In this document: piece after piece, positions 13,571 through 20,246 of the stretch
Layout of the letters: every line of letters starts with the position of its first letter
Numbering within the stretch: the first letter of the stretch is position 1
Notes under the pieces: generated by a model
Seen by the model: the letters and a program-made list of their open reading frames with translations, nothing else
Told to the model about the DNA's origin: nothing
The model's database searches: none
Assembly (NCBI GenBank): GCA_002402905.1
Contig: DHGT01000019.1
Location: forward strand, 16,361 to 36,606
DNA from: Desulfatitalea sp. UBA4791
GTDB taxonomy: Bacteria > Desulfobacterota > Desulfobacteria > Desulfobacterales > Desulfosarcinaceae
Direction: 5' to 3'
Length of the DNA: 20,246 bases
Program-made: the position numbers and the translations under genes

Positions 13571-15208
13571 ATGCGATTTGACAAAAGAAATGATGTGCTC
13601 GGGACCGTGAACCGGGGCAATGTGGCCGAATCCGGCCTGTGTACCTTGTGCCGTGCCGATTGCGAAGGCAAGTGCGAAACCTGGCTCTCCAGCCTGGTGG
13701 GGCGCAAGCTGCTTTACCCCCGGGATTTCGGTATGGTCACGGCAGGTGCCAACAACACGACCCATGTGGGCGTCTCTTATAATTCTCTGCGCATCCAGGG
13801 ATATGCCTACGGTGCGCATGGAATCAAACAGACCCTGTCCAACGATCCCGACGATTGCATTTTTCCCAATGTCGATCTGACCTCCGAATTCGGCAACGAA
13901 ATCAAGACCAAGGCACGTATTCCCTTGATGACCGGTGCCCTGGGCTCCACCTTCATCGCGGCCAAGTATTGGGATTCCTTTGCCGTGGGCGGTGCGCTCG
14001 TGGGAATGCCCATCGTCATCGGAGAGAACGTCGTCGGTGTGGACCGTGGTTCGGAAATCAAGAAGGGAAAGATTTCCAAGGCGCCCGAGCTGGACCGGCG
14101 CATCGACATCTATCTACGCTATTTCGATGGCTTTGGCGGCATATTCGTTCAGATGAACGTGGAGGACACCCGAAACGGCGTGGCCGAGTATGTGGCCGAA
14201 AAATATGGTGACAAGTGCATCATCGAACTCAAATGGGGGCAAGGCGCCAAGGATATCGGTGGCGAGATCCAGGTCACCAGTATCGACTACGCCCTTTTCC
14301 TGAAAAAGCGCGGCTACGTAGTCGATCCGAACCCTGAACTGCCCGAAGTGCAAGAGGCCTTTGAAAAGGGCGCCATCCGCTCGTTCGCGCGCCACAGCCG
14401 CCTGGGCGGCACCAACCTGGACAGCGTGGATCTGGTGCGCGAAGATTTCATGAAAACGGTGGAATACCTGCGCAGCCTGGGATTCAAACGGATCTCCTTG
14501 AAGACCGGATCCTACGGCATGGAGGAGTTGGCCATGGCCATCAAGTTCGCCTCCGACGCCAAAATGGACCTGCTGACCATCGACGGATCAGGCGGTGGCA
14601 CGGGTATGAGCCCCTGGAACATGATGCAGAGTTGGGGCGTGCCCTCCATCCTTTTGCATGCCAAGGCCCATGAATACGCCAGCATCCTGGCGGCCAAGGG
14701 TCAGCGGGTGGTGGATCTTTCTTTTGCCGGCGGATTTGCCCTGGAGGACAGCATCTTCAAGGCCCTGGCCCTGGGAGCGCCCTACACCAAGATGGTCTGC
14801 ATGGGCCGGGCCGTGATGATTCCCGGATATCTGGGGGCCAATATCGAGGGCGCCCTCCATCCGGAACGCAAGGCCGCGGTGAGCGGCAATTGGGATCGAC
14901 TGCCCAAGAGCGTGACCGACATCGGCGCCACGCCGGACGAGATTTTTGCCAGCTACTTCGATATCCAGAAGAAGATCGGCAAGGACGAAATGAAAAAGAT
15001 TCCATACGGCGCCATGGCCTTTTGGACTCTGGCCGACAAGCTCTCCTGCGGATTGCAGCAGTTGATGGCCGGCGCACGCAAATTCTCATTGAACCAGATT
15101 CGTCGCACCGATATTTTTGCGGCCAACCGTGAAACGGCTCGCGAGACCGGGATTGTCCATTGTTCGGATGTCAACGACGAATTCGCCAGGAAGATACTCG
15201 CAAGATAA
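13571..15208 (+). CDS. FMN-binding glutamate synthase family protein with N-terminal four-cysteine motif
   Basis: A 545-residue cytoplasmic protein matching the FMN-binding synthase (alpha-subunit central/FMN) domain of glutamate synthase. The FMN phosphate loop DGSGGGTGMSPW is at 338-349, preceded by RISLKTGSYGMEELAMAIKF and followed by FAGGFALEDSIFKALALGA. There is no N-terminal glutaminase domain. The cysteines of the canonical 3Fe-4S cluster (CNTNTCPTG-type) are not present in the corresponding MVCMGRAVMIPGYLGANIEG region. Instead the N-terminus has C24-x2-C27-x3-C31-x3-C35 (GLCTLCRADCEGKCETW), a likely Fe-S or zinc site. ATG 13571 is preceded by AAGGAG. It may be an ammonia-dependent or electron-accepting relative rather than a true GOGAT; the ANTAR leader implies tight control, plausibly by nitrogen or redox status. 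Confidence 0.88.
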   Translation: MRFDKRNDVLGTVNRGNVAESGLCTLCRADCEGKCETWLSSLVGRKLLYPRDFGMVTAGANNTTHVGVSYNSLRIQGYAYGAHGIKQTLSNDPDDCIFPNVDLTSEFGNEIKTKARIPLMTGALGSTFIAAKYWDSFAVGGALVGMPIVIGENVVGVDRGSEIKKGKISKAPELDRRIDIYLRYFDGFGGIFVQMNVEDTRNGVAEYVAEKYGDKCIIELKWGQGAKDIGGEIQVTSIDYALFLKKRGYVVDPNPELPEVQEAFEKGAIRSFARHSRLGGTNLDSVDLVREDFMKTVEYLRSLGFKRISLKTGSYGMEELAMAIKFASDAKMDLLTIDGSGGGTGMSPWNMMQSWGVPSILLHAKAHEYASILAAKGQRVVDLSFAGGFALEDSIFKALALGAPYTKMVCMGRAVMIPGYLGANIEGALHPERKAAVSGNWDRLPKSVTDIGATPDEIFASYFDIQKKIGKDEMKKIPYGAMAFWTLADKLSCGLQQLMAGARKFSLNQIRRTDIFAANRETARETGIVHCSDVNDEFARKILAR

Positions 15209-15232
15209 CCTCATTAGGCTGGATGAATATAT

Positions 15233-15272
15233 ACCGCGCGTTGCCCGGCCGGGCAACGCGCGGTGTTTTTTT
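15233..15272 (+). terminator. Strong intrinsic terminator after the glutamate-synthase-like gene
   Basis: A perfect 16-bp inverted repeat, ACCGCGCGTTGCCCGG (15233-15248) against CCGGGCAACGCGCGGT (15249-15264), is followed by G and seven T residues (15266-15272). It lies 24 bp after the stop codon. On the opposite strand the tail is not T-rich, so it mainly serves the + strand. Confidence 0.93.
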
Positions 15273-15282
15273 GACCCTCGGC

Positions 15283-15582
15283 TCAGCCGGCCTGTTTAAG
15301 AAGAGATTCTGTCAGGAGGTTGGCGGCCGTATGCTTGGCGTCCACCTGGTAGGTGCCTTCCTTTATTTGGGCTTTGATCCGGTTCACTTTATCGATATCG
15401 ACGTCGGGCAGCTGGTGTGCCAATTGCTGTGCGGCCTGCAACTCCCTTGCCCTTTCAGACAACTGCACGCGGTCCGTTCCCGTGGCAGCGGCCGGCGGTG
15501 GGCTCCCGGTTTTCTGGGTGCCATGGCCCGGCGCAATCCCTTGTTTGGCATAAACCGCCGTCATGTCATTTGATATTTTCAT
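15283..15582 (-). CDS. flgM: FlgM, anti-sigma-28 factor
   Basis: A 99-residue protein whose first ~35 residues are disordered and rich in Gly, Pro, Ala and Thr. Its C-terminal half is typical of FlgM: TDRVQLSERARELQAAQQL, PDVDIDKVNRIKAQIKEGTY and an AANLLTESLLKQ helix. FlgM binds and inhibits the flagellar sigma factor FliA until the hook-basal body is complete. ATG 15582 is preceded on its strand by AAGGAG. It lies only 18 bp after a Slp-family lipoprotein gene, not in a visible flagellar operon, which is unusual. Confidence 0.9.
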   Translation of the reverse strand: MKISNDMTAVYAKQGIAPGHGTQKTGSPPPAAATGTDRVQLSERARELQAAQQLAHQLPDVDIDKVNRIKAQIKEGTYQVDAKHTAANLLTESLLKQAG

Positions 15583-15600
15583 GTAGGGCTCCTTGATGGG

Positions 15601-16101
15601 CTAAAAGGTGGTGCCGACCCCAATGCCGAAATGAAAACGAGGCCCGCTGTCCGTCTGCGGTGGCCACTTTTTGATCTCCTGGGGAACGATCACCGGATAG
15701 CGATACGGCATTTTACCGATGGTGCGCTCTTCTCCACCCTGAACTTGACCGACCACCGTGATCAAGGTGCCGGCCGGGTAAATGGCCGGGTCGAGGAAAC
15801 CTTCCGACCGGACGATGTATCGCCCCTCGGATTGATCGCTGTCTGTCGGCCGGTCCGAGGCGTTGAGGGGCAACTGCAACACGGTCAGTTCGGTTTGATC
15901 GCCCATGGGTTGAACGTCGATGATTTTTCCGCCCAGCATCACGATTTCACCCGCCGCCTTGTCCGGCGCTTGTTGAAGCGCCTGAAACGCTCCCGAGTAG
16001 GTCACCTTGGATCGGGCCTGCTCTGAGATGCCCCCGGCACAACCCACGACCCACCCCATCAGGATCACCATGGGCAGTTTCCACATCACGTTTTTTCGCA
16101 T
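15601..16101 (-). CDS. Slp-family outer-membrane lipoprotein (copy A)
   Basis: A 166-residue precursor with a lipoprotein signal peptide (MRKNVMWKLPMVILMGWVVGC) and lipidation Cys at residue 21. The mature part has the Slp pattern: VTYSGAFQALQQAP, a GGKIIDVQ strand, ELTVLQLPLN, GRYIVRSEGFLDPAIYPAGT and ITVVGQVQGGEERTIG. Slp proteins are starvation- or stress-inducible outer-membrane lipoproteins of unclear function. I chose the start at 16101 to place the lipobox correctly; the frame is open 19 codons further. It is paralogous to the next gene upstream (16201-16737) and precedes flgM by 18 bp. Confidence 0.88.
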   Translation of the reverse strand: MRKNVMWKLPMVILMGWVVGCAGGISEQARSKVTYSGAFQALQQAPDKAAGEIVMLGGKIIDVQPMGDQTELTVLQLPLNASDRPTDSDQSEGRYIVRSEGFLDPAIYPAGTLITVVGQVQGGEERTIGKMPYRYPVIVPQEIKKWPPQTDSGPRFHFGIGVGTTF

Positions 16102-16200
16102 CGCTTTGTCCTGCTCGTTGGGGCCGGTCTGACGACATGCCCATTTTGTATCCATCACTCAAGGTACTTCTTGTCAATGGATTCTAGCGGGATGCCACCG

Positions 16201-16737
16201 CTACCACCAATACGGCCGGTAGGGATAGCCCCACCCCCATGGTCGGTAATAGTAGGGGGGGCCCCAATAATCCCAGTAGGGATCATACGGCACCACTTTT
16301 TGCTCGGGCCACAGGTGAATATGGGTCATGTCGATGTGAAGGTAGGGAAACGGGAATTTGCCCGGTTCCGTCCGTGAGCTGGCGATGATGTTGCCCGCCA
16401 CCGTAATTTTTCGGTCTTTCTGGTACACCTCCGGGTCGATGAATCCCCTGTAGGTGATGATCAGGCGCCCCTGGGACAGATCCCGTGCTTTGGGCTCCTG
16501 GCCGCTGCCCAACTCGGTTTGGACGGCGACGATCCGGCTTTGATCCGCTTCATTGGACACCTCGACGACGTAACCGCCCACGATGACCGTTTGCCCGCGA
16601 TATTGATCGGCTTCTTGAATCAATGTGCGAAAGGGCAGGTCGGCGATGGCGTCGTCGGTCACCTCCGGCGGCATCACGGCGCAGGCACATCCGCTGATGA
16701 CAATGGCAAGGCATATGACGGTATGTCGAAGCTTCAT
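16201..16737 (-). CDS. Slp-family outer-membrane lipoprotein (copy B) with aromatic tail
   Basis: A 178-residue precursor with signal MKLRHTVICLAIVISGC and lipidation Cys at residue 17. The Slp core is visible: DLPFRTLIQEADQYRGQTVI, GGYVVEVSN, IVAVQTELG, GRLIITYRGFIDPEVYQKDR and ITVAGNI. The last ~28 residues are extraordinarily rich in Tyr, Trp and Pro (GPPYYYRPWGWGYPYRPYWW), a tail that could interact with the membrane or cell wall. The start at 16737 gives a proper lipobox. It is followed after 99 bp by copy A, so the two probably arose by duplication and are co-transcribed. Confidence 0.88.
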   Translation of the reverse strand: MKLRHTVICLAIVISGCACAVMPPEVTDDAIADLPFRTLIQEADQYRGQTVIVGGYVVEVSNEADQSRIVAVQTELGSGQEPKARDLSQGRLIITYRGFIDPEVYQKDRKITVAGNIIASSRTEPGKFPFPYLHIDMTHIHLWPEQKVVPYDPYWDYWGPPYYYRPWGWGYPYRPYWW

Positions 16738-16843
16738 CGTAGCAGTCCATTGGTTAAACTCTTTTAATTCTAAAACATCGCCGATAAAAAGCAAGAAATG
16801 GTTTGAAGCTTTGAACGGTCTCGAATGGCGAGGGAGGTGGCGA

Positions 16844-17911
16844 TCAGAAGAAGTGGCAATCGAATCCCATCATGATACTGCGGGATTCCCAGGTCACTTT
16901 GTTGAGCCGTGTGGTCCGGGCCGGGAGGTTGACTTTGTACATGGTGGCGTCCCCTTGGTCGGTGGTCCAGCGGGTGAAGCTGGCGGACAGGTTGATTCTC
17001 ACCAGCGGATGGATGGGGATGTGGCAGGTGGCCGTTACGCTGCCCCCGCGGGCATCGGCCTCGTGCTCGAAGCTCTTCGGATGCGCCAAATCCGGCCTCA
17101 GGTTCCAATCGGCATCGGCCTCATATTCCCCCCAAAAGTGATAGACCAGGTTCAGCTCCCATTCGATGGGTGGCACCTGGGTAGGCCGTTCGGTCATCGT
17201 ATAGCGCAGGTCGCATCCGATCCACAAGCCCGTCCAGCGGGTGCAATAGGTGCTGTCCAGCCGGCTGTCCAGGGGACCGATGTCCGGCGTCAATCCCGGT
17301 TTTTCACTGATCACCTGGCGTCCGTCGGTAATTCGGAAGTTCTGATAATGCAGGGACATACCGATCATGGGGGCGAAAAAAAGCCGTTCTCCCAGGAAGT
17401 GAAAGGCATAACCGCCGCCAGCGCTCAAGTCGTATAGCTCATCGTCATCGGTATCGCTGATGGAACGGGAATACTCCTGGGTACGGTTGTCACCGTCATA
17501 ATCCGAATCCCGCACCTCGCCGTTTCGGATCCAGGCCATGCCGGCGTGGCCGCGAAAATAGAAATGTCGATGGACGAGAAGCCGGCCGCTGAGAGTGAGC
17601 TGGTGACTCAGCACGTCATCCCATGTCAGTTCGGAACGGACGTTCGGATGGGTTCCGTCGGCGTTTCCCGCAATGGACCAATCCAGCTCATCAAATCGAA
17701 GACCGGCACTGAGTTGGATGGTGGCATCGACGTGGTCAGACATGCTGCGGTAAAGGGTCGGCCGTTCACTAAAGGGAAGTTCGCTGTTTTTGCCTCCGGC
17801 GGTGGGTTCGGACGAAGATAGGGGCGCGGCAACTGCCTGTGCGACCATCGCGATCCAGATGGTGAATGGAAAAACCCACTGAGGGGCCTTCATAGACCGA
17901 AGGTGGTGCAT
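16844..17911 (-). CDS. Omptin-like outer-membrane beta-barrel protein
   Basis: A 355-residue precursor with a signal peptide ending near AVAA (29). The mature part alternates amphipathic strands and ends with aromatic residues (MMGFDCHFF), as in outer-membrane barrels. Several segments recall the omptin protease fold: FDELDWSI, GHAGMAWIRNGEVRDSDYDG (D135, D137), YHFWGEYEADADW and FTRWTTDQGDATMY. By my alignment from memory the first Asp pair of the omptin active site has counterparts, but the catalytic His appears to be Asn270 (after D268-W269). It may therefore be a non-proteolytic homologue. AAAGGA precedes ATG 17911; ATG 17893 is an alternative. It is the first of four minus-strand genes ending with flgM. 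Confidence 0.65.
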   Translation of the reverse strand: MHHLRSMKAPQWVFPFTIWIAMVAQAVAAPLSSSEPTAGGKNSELPFSERPTLYRSMSDHVDATIQLSAGLRFDELDWSIAGNADGTHPNVRSELTWDDVLSHQLTLSGRLLVHRHFYFRGHAGMAWIRNGEVRDSDYDGDNRTQEYSRSISDTDDDELYDLSAGGGYAFHFLGERLFFAPMIGMSLHYQNFRITDGRQVISEKPGLTPDIGPLDSRLDSTYCTRWTGLWIGCDLRYTMTERPTQVPPIEWELNLVYHFWGEYEADADWNLRPDLAHPKSFEHEADARGGSVTATCHIPIHPLVRINLSASFTRWTTDQGDATMYKVNLPARTTRLNKVTWESRSIMMGFDCHFF

Positions 17912-18172
17912 CCGCTATTCGTTCCTTTGCCGGCTCATCATCCGATTCGGGTCGGGTCGCACGAAGCATTTTCATCTGAAGGCGTCATGTGCGTTAATGG
18001 ACACAGCGCCCGCCTTTAATGACATATTTTGTTGAGGGAATCCATCTCTTTCCTGGGAAAGCAGCCCAATTTGGCTTTTTCTTGACTAAACACAGCCGGA
18101 TCGCTTAAAAGGGATCCAGCTTTCTCGGCGGTGCGGTCAGAGCTGCGTTGAGCGAATGGACAGGAGTGATCG

Positions 18173-18604
18173 ATGGGTCGATGTGGGATTCGATGTGGGG
18201 CACCAGCGCAAGAGATGCGTTCCATGACCGATGAAGACATTTTCATCTTGCGGTTGAAATTGCTGATCGTTATGGCCAAAGCCTATCTGAATGGCTATCC
18301 TCTTGGCGAACGACGCAAAGCGGCTGTGAGTGAAAACGCCCGAATGGTTTTTTATCAAGCCCTCCACCATGCCAACCGATGTGACGCCATCCCTACCGAT
18401 ACAGCGGAACGCACCGACGATGCTTACACCCATCTGTTTTATCAACGCATTCAGTTGCTGGCCGTCATGGCGCGCTCGTTTGCGGCCGGCAATCGGCTGG
18501 AGGGGTACCGGCGTCGAGCCCTGGAGGACAACATCGGTCATATCTGTGATCGTCTCGCCGAGAGTCCAGAACTGGCGGATATGCCTATTCTCAAAGTTGC
18601 GTGA
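18173..18604 (+). CDS. Hypothetical protein with two tandem helical repeats
   Basis: A 143-residue, probably cytoplasmic, helical protein of unknown function. Two related segments of ~33 residues are visible: FILRLKLLIVMAKAYLNGY followed by PLGERRKAAVSENAR, and FYQRIQLLAVMARSFAAGN followed by RLEGYRRRALEDNIG. The shared pattern is LxxRxxLLxVMAxxxxxG, then an Arg-rich turn and an E(D)N helix. ATG 18173 is supported by ACAGGAG upstream; downstream ATGs at 18215 and 18224 are alternatives. Its stop overlaps the GTG start of the receiver-like gene (GTGA), so the two are translationally coupled and may interact. Confidence 0.7.
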   Translation: MGRCGIRCGAPAQEMRSMTDEDIFILRLKLLIVMAKAYLNGYPLGERRKAAVSENARMVFYQALHHANRCDAIPTDTAERTDDAYTHLFYQRIQLLAVMARSFAAGNRLEGYRRRALEDNIGHICDRLAESPELADMPILKVA

Positions 18605-19002
18605 GGATCGCCATCATAGACAATGTCCAAATCGCAGTTGTTGACCACGAGCGCTTGACGCGGGAATTCATCGTCAACGTGATGATGTACAGTGTCAACC
18701 GGGATATTCTCGTCTTTGAGAGCGCAGCGGCCATGGATGTCTATCTGAAATCGGGACACCGGGTTCATCTGATTTTCGTCCAGCTCCATCTGCCCGGCAA
18801 GAGCGGCTTTGAGTTGTTGCGCCACCTGAAGCGAACGCATCCAGACATCTACCTCATCGCCCTTTCCGCCAATCCCGCCGATGAAATCGCGGCCATCGAT
18901 CTGGGTGCGGATGTATTTTTGGGGCTTCCGTTTGTGCTTCAGGATCTGTTTGATATCGTTCAGCGATTTGTCGTCGAAAACCCCAAGGCCCAAGTGGCCT
19001 GA
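18601..19002 (+). CDS. Degenerate response-regulator receiver (pseudo-receiver) protein
   Basis: A 133-residue single-domain protein with the alpha/beta fold of a CheY-like receiver: VQIAVVDHERLTREFI, ILVFESAAAMDVYL, VHLIFVQLHLPGKSGFELLRHL, IYLIALSANPADEIAAIDLGADVFLGLPF. The acidic-pocket D15 and the switch S89 are kept. However, the phospho-acceptor Asp is replaced by Gln61 (FVQLHLPG), and the conserved Lys before PF is Leu109 (FLGLPF). It therefore cannot be phosphorylated in the usual way and probably acts by protein contact. There is no output domain. The GTG start overlaps the previous stop by 4 bases. It ends before a shared bidirectional terminator. Confidence 0.85.
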   Translation: MRIAIIDNVQIAVVDHERLTREFIVNVMMYSVNRDILVFESAAAMDVYLKSGHRVHLIFVQLHLPGKSGFELLRHLKRTHPDIYLIALSANPADEIAAIDLGADVFLGLPFVLQDLFDIVQRFVVENPKAQVA

Positions 19003-19062
19003 GCGAAGGGGCCCATGCGATAGGGTCCATTGGGCAGGTTCATTGCCCGTGCAAGAAAATAC

Positions 19063-19095
19063 AAAGGCGGTGCCCCTGTGGGCACCGCCTTTTTT
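19063..19095. terminator. Bidirectional terminator between receiver gene and ahcY
   Basis: Stem AAAGGCGGTGCCC (19063-19075), loop CTGT, stem GGGCACCGCCTTT (19080-19092) with TTT following on the + strand. The complementary strand also ends in TTT followed by a T-rich stretch. It separates the two convergent genes. Confidence 0.9.
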
Positions 19096-19115
19096 CGCTT
19101 CTAATCGAGTCGTCG

Positions 19116-20246
<1,131 letters not shown>

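Overview
The window looks like chromosomal DNA of an anaerobic sulfate-reducing deltaproteobacterium (Desulfobacterota, most like the Desulfosarcina/Desulfobacteraceae group). The basis is gene content: rubrerythrin, two-iron-site desulfoferrodoxin, rubredoxin, rubredoxin:oxygen oxidoreductase, a triheme class III-type cytochrome c, a DsrE-like protein, a DVU0298-family protein and NfnAB. No rRNA, tRNA, CRISPR array or complete insertion sequence is visible.

Layout. Bases 1-545 hold no supported gene; they start with one copy of a 58-bp repeat. Bases 546-6815 (+ strand) form an oxygen/superoxide-defence and redox cluster: small conserved protein, rubrerythrin, desulfoferrodoxin, a 51-aa rubredoxin-like protein, a zinc-ribbon protein, a triheme cytochrome c, a flavodoxin-ArsC fusion, rubredoxin, flavodiiron oxygen reductase, ferredoxin, DsrE-like protein and a HEAT-repeat protein. 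A TatD nuclease gene (6792-7577, -) converges on it. The second, inverted copy of the 58-bp repeat lies at 7682-7739, so the cluster is bracketed by about 90%-identical inverted repeats. NfnA and NfnB (7900-10249, +) encode the electron-bifurcating NADH-dependent reduced ferredoxin:NADP+ oxidoreductase. Convergent to them is a nicotinate salvage pair, pncA-pncB (10311-12170, -).

The most interesting locus is 12358-15272. A GAF-ANTAR regulator gene is followed by a 141-bp imperfect palindrome, a terminator, and a promoter-like sequence. Next come two RNA hairpins, each with a six-base loop carrying A at position 1 and G at position 4, then a strong intrinsic terminator, and finally a gene for an unusual FMN-binding glutamate-synthase-family protein. 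This is the textbook architecture of an ANTAR-controlled antitermination leader, with its probable regulator encoded next door. The inference is that the GAF-ANTAR protein binds the twin hexaloops and allows read-through into the glutamate-synthase-like gene.

The right part (- strand, 15283-17911) holds an omptin-like outer-membrane barrel, two tandem Slp-type lipoproteins and FlgM. It is followed on the + strand by a small protein made of two internal repeats, translationally coupled to a receiver domain that has lost its phospho-acceptor Asp and conserved Lys. The window ends inside S-adenosylhomocysteinase (- strand, N-terminus outside the window).
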